Below the pieces are notes generated by a model. That model saw only the letters and a list, made by a program, of their open reading frames with translations, was not told the origin of the DNA and made no database searches. Below, in pieces: positions 21,646 through 31,730 of a stretch of 64,000 nucleotides of DNA. Numbering within the stretch: the stretch's first letter is position 1; each line of letters starts with the position of its first letter. The position numbers were made by a program, and so were the translations under genes. Source of the DNA: Castor canadensis (lineage: Eukaryota; Chordata; Mammalia; Rodentia; Castoridae); NCBI RefSeq assembly GCF_047511655.1, contig NC_133401.1, positions 14,354,001-14,418,000 on the forward strand, written 5' to 3'.

Positions 21646-21753
21646 ATTGGTTGGTCTCTGTAGGGGATCCCGACTCTCTGTACTATTGGCTCAGGACTCA
21701 GCAATATGAGCATCGATTGGCCGAACAGCAGGGGCCAGACGGGTGATGATTGG
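21646..21753 (-). promoter_or_regulatory. ZNF574: Four inverted CCAAT boxes (NF-Y-like)
   Basis: ATTGG occurs at 21646-21650, 21685-21689, 21716-21720 and 21749-21753. The 39, 31 and 33-bp steps, all in one orientation, are typical of NF-Y-driven promoters, upstream of the noncoding exon. Confidence 0.65.
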
Positions 21754-21829
21754 GCGCGTCGTGCCGTCTGCGCGGCAGCCGAGGAGGAAGGTGGGAGGGG
21801 CGTTGCTGCGGGTGGCTGAGAGCGAGAGC

Positions 21830-21950
21830 GAGGCTGCGGAGCAGGCGAGAAGAGACGGCAGGAGCTAGAGAGGACGCGGCGCTAGGGTGGCCGTGCAAAG
21901 GGAGCGGCTGCCCGGGCCCGGGCCCCCGGCGTGCGAATCGGCGGAGGCGG
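21830..21950 (+). other. ZNF574: ZNF574 noncoding exon 1 (5' edge approximate)
   Basis: A consensus donor GTGAGTGCC begins at 21951, after GGCGGAGGCGG. The downstream acceptor (TCTCTTGCAG) ends at 24743, giving one 5' UTR intron. The transcription start was placed only roughly, downstream of the CCAAT boxes. Confidence 0.7.
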
Positions 21951-22627
21951 GTGAGTGCCAACGGGTGTGCGGAGGGCTGGCCTGGCCTCCACCCCACCCC
22001 CCGCAACCTGCTCGCGTCACTTGGCCTGCGCACTGATGGCCGGAGGGGGCGCGCGCCAGGCAGTGCGGCACCAACGGCCGCGGGAGGCGCGGCGGGGGCC
22101 GGGCCGGGCCGGGGCGGCGGGTGGGGAAGGGGGCTAGAGACGAGTGCGGGGCTGAGTGAGGAGGGGCGGGGCTCGGGCTGAAGGCCTGGGAGGATCTAGG
22201 AGGGAAGAGGAGGTCTTAGAGGTTCTCTGGAGGAGGACTTCTAGGCTGTATGGGCTGTCCGCAAAGGGCTCGGGTGGTGAGATGGATGAGGCCAGGACCG
22301 GAGGGGGGCGGTTAGAGAGCGCTTGGGTGCAGGGGCGGGGTTGGGTACGAGCTCTTGGGTGTGTGGGGGGGAATCTGTGCCTGGAAAGAATTAGGGCAGT
22401 GAGCGAGGTCTTGATGTAAAAAAGTGGTAGGAAACCGGTACGCTTAAAAGGAAGACTTAGAGCTAAGGGAGAGGTCCAGGTGTGAAAAATAGGGTTAAGT
22501 GAATGTAAAGAGGTGTTACACCAATGTGGTGGGGTAGGGTTGAGAACCCTTGGAAAGTGTTGAGGGGGAGGGAGTCTGTAGAAAACGTTATATTCGTGAT
22601 AGAACTCCCTTGGAGTCCTGGGAGGGT

Positions 22628-22842
22628 TATTTATTTATTGGTGGGACTGGTGTCTGAACTCAGGACTTTACACTTGCAAAGCAGACGCTCTACTGCTTGA
22701 ACCACACCTCCAGCCCATTTTTCTCTGTTTATTTTGGAGATGGGGGTCTTGAGAACTTACTTGCCCAGGCTGGCCTCGAACTGCCATTCTTCGGATCTTA
22801 GTCTCCCAAATGGCTGGGCCTACAGGGGTGCCTGGCCGTTTT
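22628..22842 (-). mobile_element. Composite B1-like + ID-like SINE
   Basis: The ID-like arm ('gcaaagcagacgctctactgcttgaaccacacctccagccca') is followed by an inverted 7SL-like arm ('cttgcccaggctggcctcgaactgcc'). Confidence 0.8.
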
Positions 22843-23062
22843 TGGCTTTTTGGTGGTGGTACTGGAGTTTGAAATCAGGGCCTCCCTCATGCTTGCTAGA
22901 CAGGCCCTCTACCATTTGAGCCACTTCACCAGCCTTTTGTGTGTGTGTGTTTGCTATTTTCAAGGTAGGGTCTTGCATACTATTGGCCTGGGACTTCCTC
23001 CTGATCGCTGCCTCCTGAGTAGCTAGGATTACAGGTGTGAACCACCGCTGCCGATCAGCTTT
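22843..23062 (-). mobile_element. Composite B1-like + ID-like SINE
   Basis: A second copy of the same arrangement abuts the first, with 'cttgctagacaggccctctaccatttgagccac' and an arm ending 'gtagctaggattacaggtgtgaaccacc'. Confidence 0.8.
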
Positions 23063-23522
23063 TTGTTTTTGTTTTAGGTATAAGTAACTAGGCCAAGGCG
23101 AAGATAGGATTCGGGTATGCCTTAGGGTGTGAGGTGCTGAGAAGGGAGGGAAAGGGAAGAAAGATTTGTGCTACATAGAGGGGATGGTCTGGGTATTCAT
23201 GGGAGAGGAATATAAGAATGAGATGACACATTGATAAGTTGGGGGTCTGGGTATGAGGAAGATGGGGTTTCTACTAGTTAGGGTGATGGGATCCTGTATG
23301 AGAATTGTGGATCTGGGATCTGGAAGGGGATTTGGCCAGTGGGAGGGGTGTGTTGGGAAAGGAGCTTAAACCATTGTAAATACAAGTCTTGATATCCCTG
23401 GACTAGGTTACATTGTGGGGATCTTTTTGCAAAGGAGAGGAATTAGGTTGATATGAAGTAGGGGTTTAAGACTCTCTGGAATGGGTTAGAGTGGATTTGG
23501 GTCTTTTTGCAAACAAGAAAGG

Positions 23523-23650
23523 TAGGCTGAGTGTGGCAGTACACACCTGTAATCACAGCACTCAGAAGGCAAAAGCAGGAGTTTGAGGCCAGCCTGGGCT
23601 ATCCAGACCCAATTTAAAAAAACAAACAAAAAAAAAAAAAAGAAAAGGAA
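23523..23650 (+). mobile_element. B1-like SINE
   Basis: 'ggctgagtgtggcagtacacacctgtaatcacagcactcag' to 'gaggccagcctgggctatcc', then an A-rich tail. No ID-like arm. Confidence 0.8.
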
Positions 23651-24763
23651 AGGGAAAAAAGTATAGGAGGGAGGAAAGGAAGGAAAGAAAAAGGTTTATA
23701 CTATGAAGGGAGTTCTGAGTATCCCCAGAATGTGTTACAGTTGGGGTGGACTTTTATGCAAAGAAGAAAGGCTTAGACCCATAAGAAGAGGGGTGTGGGC
23801 ATCCCTAGATGAGTTAGGGTGACTGTGTAAGAAGATGAGTTTAAATCAATGTGAAGGGGAGACCTGGGTGCTCAAGACGATTAGAATTACAGCCTTGGTT
23901 AGGTATAGAGAAGAGGTAACTAATGTGAAATACTCGATGTAGGTACATGGTAGGATGATAGGAATGGTCTAGGTTTAAAGAAAGGATTGTGCTTTTGTGA
24001 AGATGGGTATGGGTATTGTGGATAGGGCGTTAGTTTATGGGAGAGGGCCTTGATGAAGAGGTAACTAAGGAGGAGGGTCTAGGGATCGGGAAGTGGTTAA
24101 GGTGATAGAAGTCTGGATAGTGGAGGTATGTTAGGTCAATGAGAGAAAATAACCAGGAGAAGAGAGAGTTTAATGTGAGGAATCTGGGCATCAGCGGGAG
24201 ACTTGGTGGTTAGCAGGGGTTGGATGTAAAGGAAAAGGGGGGAATGTCACACCATGTAAGGGTTCCAAAAGTAGAATGGTATTGGACATTGGGGCAGTTT
24301 GATTGGCTCAGTGTCAAAAGTTTGAGAGTCTAGGGGAAAAAGCAGGGGCTATGGAGGAGTGTGGCTAGGAGAAACAGGTCAGAAGGGGCTATGTGAGGAT
24401 TCTGCTAGGTACTTTGGTGAGGGAATGCAGTAGTGTGAGTTGGTAAGGAGTCAGCGGACAGAGATCTAGGTGGAGTGGAGACCATCCAGTGTGATGGCTG
24501 GGCCTTGGGGGCCTGCTATGAAGCATGGGAGATGAGGGGATCGGACAGGTTACAAGGGTCTGGTGGGTGGTGTTTGATGCAAATTGAGAGGTGAGACTTG
24601 GAATAGAGTCCCTGGGAAGGGACTTCTGGGAAAATGTTCTAATTGTTTTGGGGAGAGAGGATTATTAGGGAGGGGAGGTTGGAATGGAAAAATGTAAGGA
24701 AGTTGGAAGGGGAGTGACTTGTCCCTGCTGTCCTCTCTTGCAGCCCAGCACCTTACTGCTGCA

Positions 24764-27457
24764 ATGACTGAGGAGTCCGAGGAAACGGTCCTGTACATTG
24801 AACACCGCTATGTCTGCTCTGAGTGCAACCAGCTCTATGGATCCCTGGAGGAGGTGCTTGTGCACCAGAACTCCCACGTGCCCCAGCAGCACTTTGAGCT
24901 GGTAGGCGTGGCTGATCCTGGAGTCACCATGGCCACAGAGACAGCCTCAGGAACAGGCCTCTATCAAACCTTGGTACAGGAGAGCCAATACCAGTGCCTC
25001 GAGTGTGGGCAGCTGCTGATGTCACCCAGCCAGCTCCTGGAGCACCAGGAGCTACACCTGAAGATGATGGTGCCTCAGGAGGCAGTGCCAGCTGAACCTC
25101 CACCCAAGGTGCCCCCGCTGAGCTCCAGCACCATCCACTATGAGTGTGTGGATTGCAAGGCTCTCTTTGCCAGCCAGGAGCTCTGGCTGAACCACCGGCA
25201 GACACATCTCCGGGCCACACCCACCAAGGCTCCTGCTCCAGTTGTTTTGGGGTCCCCAGTTGTCCTAGGACCCCCTGTGGGCCAGGCCCGTGTGGCTGTA
25301 GAGCACTCATACAGGAAAGCTGAAGAAGGTGGAGAAGGGGCAGCTGTCCCATCTGCAGCTGCCAACACCACTGAGGTAGTGACCGAAGTGGAGCTGCTCC
25401 TCTACAAGTGCTCTGAGTGCTCCCAGCTCTTCCAGCTGCCTGCGGACTTCCTGGAGCATCAGGCCACCCACTTCCCTCCTCCTGCCCCAGAGACTGAAGA
25501 GCCTGCTGTAAAGCAGGAGACCCTGACCCCATCTCCTGCAGAGGTGCCTCTGTCTCAACCTGACCTGATGCCAGCCTCTGATCACAGTTATGAGCTGCGC
25601 AACGGTGAAGCCATTGGGCGTGATCGCCGGGGGCGGAAGCCCCGGAGGAACAACAGCGGAGAGCCGGGCGGGGCAGCCACTCAGGAGCTTTTCTGCTCAG
25701 CCTGTGACCAGATCTTTCTCTCACCCCACCAGCTACAGCAGCACTTGAGGAGTCACCAGGAAGGTATTTTTAAGTGCCCCCTGTGCAGTCGTGTCTTCCC
25801 CAGTCCTTCCAGTCTGGACCAGCACCTTGGTGATCACAGCAGCGAATCCCACTTCTTGTGTGTAGACTGTGGTCTGGCCTTTGGCACAGAGGCCCTCCTC
25901 CTAGCCCACCGGCGAGCCCACACCCCAAATCCTCTGCATTCATGTCCATGTGGGAAGACGTTTGTCAACCTCACCAAGTTTCTGTATCACCGGCGTACCC
26001 ACGTGGCAGGGGGTGTCCCTCTGCCTGCGACTCCAGTCCCACCAGAGGAGCCTGTCATTGGTTTTCCTGAACCAGCCCCAGCAGAGACCGGAGAGCCAGA
26101 GGCCCCAGAACCCCCCATGTCTGAGGAGAGCGTGGCAGGGCCTGCTGCTCCTGGCACCTACCGCTGTCTCCTGTGTAGCCGTGAATTTGGCAAGGCATTG
26201 CAGCTGACCCGGCACCAGCGTTTTGTGCACCGACTGGAGCGGCGCCATAAATGCAGCATTTGTGGTAAGATGTTCAAGAAGAAGTCTCATGTGCGTAACC
26301 ATCTGCGCACGCACACAGGGGAACGGCCCTTCCCCTGCCCTGACTGCTCCAAGCCCTTCAACTCACCTGCCAACCTGGCCCGCCACCGGCTCACGCACAC
26401 AGGGGAGCGGCCCTACCGGTGCGGGGACTGTGGCAAGGCTTTCACGCAAAGCTCCACGCTCAGGCAGCACCGCCTAGTGCACGCCCAGCACTTCCCCTAC
26501 CGCTGCCAGGAGTGCGGGGTGCGCTTTCATCGCCCTTACCGCCTGCTCATGCATCGCTACCACCACACAGGCGAGTACCCCTACAAGTGTCGCGAGTGCC
26601 CCCGCTCCTTCTTGCTGCGCAGGCTGCTGGAGGTACACCAGCTCGTGGTCCATGCTGGGCGCCAGCCTCATCGCTGCACATCCTGTGGGGCTGCCTTCCC
26701 GTCCTCCTTGCGGCTTCGGGAGCACCGCTGTGCAGCTGCTGCTGCCCAGGCCCCACGGCGCTTTGAGTGCGGGACCTGTGGCAAGAAGGTGGGCTCTGCT
26801 GCTCGACTACAGGCACATGAGGCGGCCCACGCAGCTGCTGGGCCTGGAGAGGTCCTGGCTAAGGAGCCCCCAGCTCCTAGGGCCCCAAGGGCCACTCGCA
26901 CACCAGTCACTCCCTCTCCAGCTGCCCTTGGGGGCACTGCCACTACAGCCCCTGCAACTCCTGCCCGACGCCGGGGCCTAGAGTGCAGTGAGTGCAAGAA
27001 GCTGTTCAGCACAGAGACATCACTGCAGGTACATCGGCGTATCCACACAGGCGAGCGGCCATACCCGTGTCCAGACTGTGGCAAGGCCTTCCGTCAGAGT
27101 ACGCACCTGAAAGACCACCGACGCCTGCACACAGGTGAGCGGCCTTTTGCTTGTGAAGTGTGTGGCAAGGCCTTTGCTATCTCCATGCGCCTGGCAGAAC
27201 ATCGCCGCATCCACACGGGTGAACGGCCCTACTCCTGTCCCGACTGTGGCAAGAGCTACCGCTCTTTCTCCAACCTCTGGAAGCATCGCAAGACTCATCA
27301 GCAGCAGCATCAGGCAGCTGTGCGGCAACAGCTGGCAGAGGCAGAGGCTGCCGTTGGCTTGGCTGTCATGGAGACTGCAGTGGAGGCTCTTCCCCTAGTG
27401 GAGGCCATTGAGATCTACCCCCTGGCCGAGGCTGAGGGGGTCCAGATCAGTGGCTGA
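24764..27457 (+). CDS. ZNF574: ZNF574, 20-finger C2H2 zinc-finger protein (897 aa)
   Basis: This is an intact single-exon coding sequence for a nuclear, probably DNA-binding C2H2 protein of unknown targets. The start MTEESEETVLYIEH is chosen because an upstream in-frame ATG at 24719 lies in the intron, before the acceptor at 24743. Twenty fingers are visible. They are scattered near residues 18-38, 78-98, 128-148 and 216-236; clustered at 311-413; and tandem at 468-689 and 741-845, with TGERPY/F-type linkers at 517-553 and 761-825. Finger 8 has an unusual C-X-C spacing (near 394-396). Finger 15 (638-656) ends in Cys rather than His. There is no KRAB or SCAN domain. Pro/Ala-rich linkers separate the clusters, and the acidic/hydrophobic tail ends EGVQISG. 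Family length is about 896 residues. Confidence 0.97.
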   Translation: MTEESEETVLYIEHRYVCSECNQLYGSLEEVLVHQNSHVPQQHFELVGVADPGVTMATETASGTGLYQTLVQESQYQCLECGQLLMSPSQLLEHQELHLKMMVPQEAVPAEPPPKVPPLSSSTIHYECVDCKALFASQELWLNHRQTHLRATPTKAPAPVVLGSPVVLGPPVGQARVAVEHSYRKAEEGGEGAAVPSAAANTTEVVTEVELLLYKCSECSQLFQLPADFLEHQATHFPPPAPETEEPAVKQETLTPSPAEVPLSQPDLMPASDHSYELRNGEAIGRDRRGRKPRRNNSGEPGGAATQELFCSACDQIFLSPHQLQQHLRSHQEGIFKCPLCSRVFPSPSSLDQHLGDHSSESHFLCVDCGLAFGTEALLLAHRRAHTPNPLHSCPCGKTFVNLTKFLYHRRTHVAGGVPLPATPVPPEEPVIGFPEPAPAETGEPEAPEPPMSEESVAGPAAPGTYRCLLCSREFGKALQLTRHQRFVHRLERRHKCSICGKMFKKKSHVRNHLRTHTGERPFPCPDCSKPFNSPANLARHRLTHTGERPYRCGDCGKAFTQSSTLRQHRLVHAQHFPYRCQECGVRFHRPYRLLMHRYHHTGEYPYKCRECPRSFLLRRLLEVHQLVVHAGRQPHRCTSCGAAFPSSLRLREHRCAAAAAQAPRRFECGTCGKKVGSAARLQAHEAAHAAAGPGEVLAKEPPAPRAPRATRTPVTPSPAALGGTATTAPATPARRRGLECSECKKLFSTETSLQVHRRIHTGERPYPCPDCGKAFRQSTHLKDHRRLHTGERPFACEVCGKAFAISMRLAEHRRIHTGERPYSCPDCGKSYRSFSNLWKHRKTHQQQHQAAVRQQLAEAEAAVGLAVMETAVEALPLVEAIEIYPLAEAEGVQISG

Positions 27458-27658
27458 CGCTTCAGTACCACTGTGCCCTGTTGCTGAAGGCCCTCCTCCA
27501 CCATCCCTTTAAATCTATGTATATACTGTGCTCCCTCCCCCTCCACCACGTAAGCGCTATAACTGAATTTATTCTCTTTTCTGAAGGGGGTGCTCTGGGG
27601 TCCTTGATGTGCATAAATGTGCCACCACACACCTGTTTGGCCCCAAAGTGAAACAGTC

Positions 27659-27664
27659 AATAAA
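27659..27664 (+). terminator. ZNF574: ZNF574 polyadenylation signal AATAAA
   Basis: Canonical AATAAA about 200 bases after the stop, followed by a T/G-rich stretch ('tttatgtgcttttct'). Confidence 0.85.
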
Positions 27665-28268
27665 GACTGAGTTGGACATTTATGTGCTTTTCTCAGACCC
27701 AGCTGGAATTTGGGAGTCATGGGGACATGCACTGGGTCTGATTCTCACAGCTTCATTCCCAGCACCCAACTACTAGGTGCTCCTTAAAAACTTGCTGGAT
27801 TGAAAAGAGGGCTCCCTGGATCCATGGCCATGGCTCTAGGCACAAGCTGTTTTCATGCTAGATGAAGGCAGCTTGGCTCTCCTGCCACTAGAGGTCCCCA
27901 CAGCCCTGTGAGAAATCTTGAAGCTGCTTCATTTCCATGGCAGGAAATGCCGATAATCTTACCAGCCCTAGCCCTCTCCCTCCACTCCTGCCCTGATTGA
28001 GCATGTCTCCCAAAGCCGTCTGGTTTTCTCACTGGATCCCTGAATGCACTCAGGTTGGGCATGATCTCTAGGATAGAAGAGGTAGGTGGCTCCTAAGGCC
28101 AGACCCAGCTGCAAAGTTGGAGATTGAAAAATGTGGGGCTAGGGTAGGAACCAGCACAAGGGAAGGTGCCTTGAAGCCTCCCACAAGTGGACTGTGGCTT
28201 AGCCATTAGATTCTTGTTGTGGGAGAGGAGTGCTGGGGTGGCTGGCCAATGTTCGAATGTCTAGTACT

Positions 28269-28478
28269 TTTTTTTTTTTTGGTGGGACTGAGGTTTGAAC
28301 TTGGGGCTTTGTGCTTGCAAAGCAGGCGCTCTACTGCTTGAGCCACGCCTCCAGTCCATTTTGCTCTGGTTATTTTGGGATAGGGTCTTGAGAACTGTTT
28401 ACCTGGCCTGGTGATTCTCTGGGCCTCAGTCTCCCAAGTAACTAGGATTACAGGTGTGACTCACCAGCACCTGGCTTT
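28269..28478 (-). mobile_element. Composite B1-like + ID-like SINE
   Basis: Inverted: T-run, then 'gcaaagcaggcgctctactgcttgagccacgcc', then the 7SL-like arm ending 'ggattacaggtgtgactcaccagcacctggc'. Confidence 0.85.
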
Positions 28479-28555
28479 TTAAAAAATTATTGTACTGGGG
28501 GTACATTGTGACATTTACAAAAGTTCTTAAAATATTTCAGTTAAATTATTTACCC

Positions 28556-28747
28556 CTTCTTTTTTTTATTTTTTGATACTAGGGTTTGAACTACACCTTG
28601 AGCCACTCACCGCACCAGCCCTTTTTTTGGTGAGTTTTTTGAGATAGGGTCTCATGAACTATTTGCCCAGGCTGGGTTCCAACCACAGTCCTGATCTCTG
28701 CCTCCAGAGTAGTTAGGATTGCAGGCATGCGCTACCGGTGCCTGGCC
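28556..28747 (-). mobile_element. Composite SINE, ID-like arm shortened
   Basis: Inverted: 'actagggtttgaactacaccttgagccac' lacks the middle of the ID-like arm. The 7SL-like arm follows ('gggtctcatgaactatttgcccaggctgg'). Confidence 0.8.
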
Positions 28748-28748
28748 A

Positions 28749-29045
28749 CTTTTTTTTTTAATGGGGGTTTTAAACTTAGAGTTGCTAGGTAGGTTCTGTA
28801 CCACTCAAGGCAGGCCCTCAACCTCTTTTTGCTTTAGTTATTTTTCAGATAGGGTCTTGAGTTTTTGCCCAAGCTGGCCTGGACCATGATTCTCTTATTT
28901 ATGCCTCCCTGCGTAGCTAGCTAGGATGACAGATGACTGCCACTGTCCTGGGCTTACTGGTTGATAACTGCCTTGGCTGGCCTCCAACCATGAGCCTCTT
29001 GATCTCTGCCTCTTGAGTAGCTGGGATTACAGGTGTGAGCTACCA
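28749..29045 (-). mobile_element. Composite SINE with duplicated 7SL-like arm
   Basis: A diverged ID-like arm is followed by two successive inverted 7SL-like arms, ending 'gagtagctgggattacaggtgtgagctacc'. Confidence 0.7.
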
Positions 29046-29062
29046 AACCCACCTAAGTGTCT

Positions 29063-29163
29063 TCCCCCCCACCACCCAGTACTGGGGTTTGAGCTCAGGA
29101 CCTCACATTTCTCACAATTGCTAGGCATGTGCTCTGCCACTTGTGCTACTCCACCAGCCCTTC
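29063..29163 (-). mobile_element. ID-like SINE
   Basis: 'agtactggggtttgagctcaggacc', 'gctaggcatgtgctctgccac', 'ccaccagccc'. Confidence 0.8.
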
Positions 29164-29164
29164 T

Positions 29165-29300
29165 TGAATTTTAAATAACATTCACAGTAATCCTGTGAAA
29201 ACATTTTGCAAGAAAGGCCTCTGAAAGAAGCACTGAGGTGACTTGCCCAAGGTTAGTTCGACACACAGCAGAACTTGAATTGAAGTTTGGTTTCATCTGG
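29165..29300 (-). repeat. MIR-like ancient SINE
   Basis: 'caagaaaggcctctgaaagaagcactgaggtgacttgcccaaggttag' matches the inverted MIR core. Confidence 0.55.
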
Positions 29301-29548
29301 TTTAATCACCCATATATATACCTTATGCTTTTCTCTCTATTCTGCCGCCTTTTACATACTTGGCAGAGGGTGACAGAGACAGGAGATGAGGGAGTGTGTG
29401 ACTGGTGGGACTGCTAGTTGCTGTGCTAACCTTGCCTTTAAGACCTCCCCTCCCTCCCGATTACTCCAGATCCTTCTATCGGGAAGAAATCTTATTTGCA
29501 ACTCCAATACAGGGGAAGTAAAACTGAAGTTCCTTGTATTGAATCTCA

Positions 29549-29650
29549 GGGATGGCTGTAGGCATAGCTCAAGTGGTAGAGTGCTTGCCTAGCAAGCTCA
29601 AGGCCTTGGGTTCAATCCCTAGTCCTGAATAAAAGTGAACAAAAAAAACA
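29549..29650 (+). mobile_element. ID-like SINE
   Basis: 'ggctcaagtggtagagtgcttgcctagcaagc'-type unit with B-box 'gggttcaatccctag' and an A-rich tail. Confidence 0.85.
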
Positions 29651-30442
29651 GGTGGTGGGAGGGCTGGAGGTCAAAGTCTTGCCCACTGAGCCTGCCTACT
29701 ACTCTGTGGGCACTCTAGGACCTTGTTTGAAAATTACTCGTTCTCACCTGTTGCTCAGATGAGAAGATGGCTGAGAGGGAAGAGGTTTAACAAGGCCACA
29801 CAGGCAGTAAGTAGAACCAAGGCCAGAAGTCAGGTTTCCTGGTTATTTTTACAAAATAAAGTCACCTATTTTCTCTCCTAACAGTTCCTATTGAAGAGCA
29901 ATTCTCAGAAGCAGTTTCCCACCAAGGTGCGTGGTTCTTGGGCACCATGGTCAGTAATGCATACCCTGCAGGAAGGACTTGAACCACTATAGCCAGAATG
30001 CCAGATGTCCCTAGTCCCCAGGAAAAAAATGATTGCCCAACTGTTACTCTCTTGAAGAACTATAATACCAAGTAAAAGCTTAGAACAATTGGAAGATTCC
30101 TCCTTGTAAAACCAAATATAAACAGGCTGAATGAAGAAAGGGGACAGGAATGGAGGAAAAACCAAAGGGCGCTCTGGTTGGGCACAAGACAAGTGCTTTT
30201 AGCACAGAGTAGCCGTGTGATAATTGGGTGGCCATCCTTCCTCCATTGTGTGTTTCTGGAGCCTATAATAGTTTAGATTCCCCTTATGTGTGCAAACGGT
30301 TACAAGCAAATTCAGAGAATGCCTTGTTGCCTATCACCCTGCTAAAACTTCCCTGGTCTTTAGTTAAGCCATTGTTGGAGAAAAAAAACCAGCACTTATC
30401 ACTTGAATGCTGGTGTGGGAGTTGGACAGGGGACTCCCCCTG

Positions 30443-30640
30443 ATTTTTTTTTTGCAGTTCTAGGGCTTGAACTCAGGGCCTACACCTTGAACCACTCTAC
30501 CAGCCCTTTTTTGTGATGGTTTTTTTTTGGGGGGCGGGGGGATAGGCCATTGTGAACTATTTGCCCAGGCTGGCTTCAGACCTCATTCCTCCTGATCTCT
30601 GCCTCCTGAGTAGCTAGGATTATAGGTGTTCGCTGGCCCC
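30443..30640 (-). mobile_element. Composite SINE, ID-like arm shortened
   Basis: 'gcagttctagggcttgaactcagggcctacaccttgaaccac' then the inverted 7SL-like arm. Same internal deletion type as the copies at 28556 and 43541. Confidence 0.8.
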
Positions 30641-30716
30641 TGGTTTCCCCTTAGATTTGTATCCTGCCAGCATAAGCTGGGGTGACACCCAGCAGCAATG
30701 TCTATTGTGCACATAA

Positions 30717-30938
30717 TTTTTTTTTTTTTCCCCTTCAGTTCTGGGGTCTGAACTTAGCCCGTGCTTGCTAGGCAGGCACTTTACCACTTGAGCCGTGCCT
30801 CCAGTCCATTTTGCTCTAGTTATTTGGAGATGGGTTCTTAAGGACTATTGGCCTGGGCCTTGAACCTCCAGCCTCCCGATCTCAGCCTCCCAAGTAGTTG
30901 GTATTACAGGCACAAACCACTGGTGCCTGGCTTGCTTT
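30717..30938 (-). mobile_element. Composite B1-like + ID-like SINE
   Basis: Inverted: T-run, 'gtgcttgctaggcaggcactttaccacttgagccgtgcc', then the 7SL-like arm ending 'ggtattacaggcacaaaccactggtgcctggc'. Confidence 0.85.
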
Positions 30939-31404
30939 AAATCTTACCAAAGGATGCATTGTTAGTATTTTTTATCTTACAAAGTTATGAAGCCCCTGTT
31001 CTTCTTTCCTTTCTCCTATTCCCCAGCTTTCAATATTAGGCCTTTCAGATTCCAGCACCTTCATACATCAGGATGGAACAGTGACAAGGAAACCAATGGT
31101 TTTCTCAGTATATTTTTGTGAAAAGGCTAAGTGTTAGTAAGACAATTTCTGGTTTTCAGCGATGACATCTAGGGGTCAGCCCAGACCTGGACTGTGAAGC
31201 TGTTCTTGCCAGTGACTTGTTTGAGATGGGTACAACTGTTTGAGTAATTAGTTAATGTCATTCTAAAACAGAAAACTTCAAAATAATTTCTAGTTTTAAA
31301 GGGTCTTTTTTGTCCTCTGGGGAAACATGGAGAGACGGAGGTGGGAAGTAGTTGTTAGTTTTTTGCTTTCTCGTAGTTCTCATTATTGAAGGCAGTGCTG
31401 GAGA

Positions 31405-31550
31405 TCTGTCTGTTCTAAGCACTTTATACCATCTCCATTCTCAAAACCCCATGAGGTAGGTTTTGTCCCTGTTTTACAGACACAGCTCACGTATCAAAGG
31501 TTATGTATCTATAAAATGGCAGAACTGAGATTTGAATGCAGGAATTTAAA
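31405..31550 (-). repeat. MIR-like ancient SINE
   Basis: 'ccatctccattctcaaaaccccatgaggtaggttttgtccctgttttacagacac' is an inverted MIR core and tail. Confidence 0.6.
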
Positions 31551-31730
31551 CGCATTCTAAGTTTCAAGATTTAGTTTTCTGATTAGTGAAAAAAGCGTTC
31601 AGACCTTCTGAACATCCAGTTTGAGCAGAGGTAAGTCTTCCCTCCCCAGCTCACACACTCCTTTCCCAGGACAGAGTCAGGAGATCAAGGGAGAGGAGGC
31701 GTCATTTCTTCTCTGTACAGTTTTTAATTT

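Larger units (their letters stand above)
21360..22180 (+). promoter_or_regulatory. ZNF574: ZNF574 CpG-island promoter
   Basis: The block is dense in CpG and GC words and spans the first exon. It has two YY1-like AAGATGGCGC sites (about 21446-21456 and 21460-21470), a palindromic CRE (TGACGTCA, 21491-21498), and four inverted CCAAT boxes (ATTGG at 21646, 21685, 21716 and 21749). No TATA box was seen, consistent with a housekeeping promoter. Motif calls are from sequence; function is inferred. Confidence 0.85.
21951..24743 (+). other. ZNF574: ZNF574 intron 1, with diverged periodic sequence
   Basis: It begins in CpG-island DNA. It has two inverted composite SINEs (22628-23062) and one B1-like SINE (23523-23650). 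The remainder (about 22420-24450) repeats the same loose word order: 'gggt(c)tgggtatcc', 'ttagggtgat', 'tttttgcaaa(g)agaa', 'gaaggggt'. See Part 2. Confidence 0.75.
24744..27685 (+). other. ZNF574: ZNF574 terminal exon with short 3' UTR
   Basis: The acceptor ends at 24743 and 20 bases of 5' UTR precede the ATG. The 3' UTR is about 220 bases and ends after the poly(A) signal at 27659-27664. Confidence 0.85.
27690..31710. other. Convergent intergenic region ZNF574-POU2F2
   Basis: About 4 kb separates the two 3' ends. It holds a run of inverted SINEs (28269-29163), a MIR (29165-29300), an ID-like SINE (29551-29650), two inverted composite SINEs (30443-30938) and a MIR (31405-31550). No gene was seen. 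Confidence 0.75.

Noticed and set aside
24719-24763. Upstream in-frame ATG extending ZNF574 by 15 residues
   Set aside because: It lies before a good acceptor (TCTCTTGCAG) in the intron; the known protein begins MTEESEE.
24924-25724. 266-codon open frame antisense to ZNF574
   Set aside because: Shadow of a GC-rich, codon-biased coding exon; no recognisable domain and no promoter or splice context.
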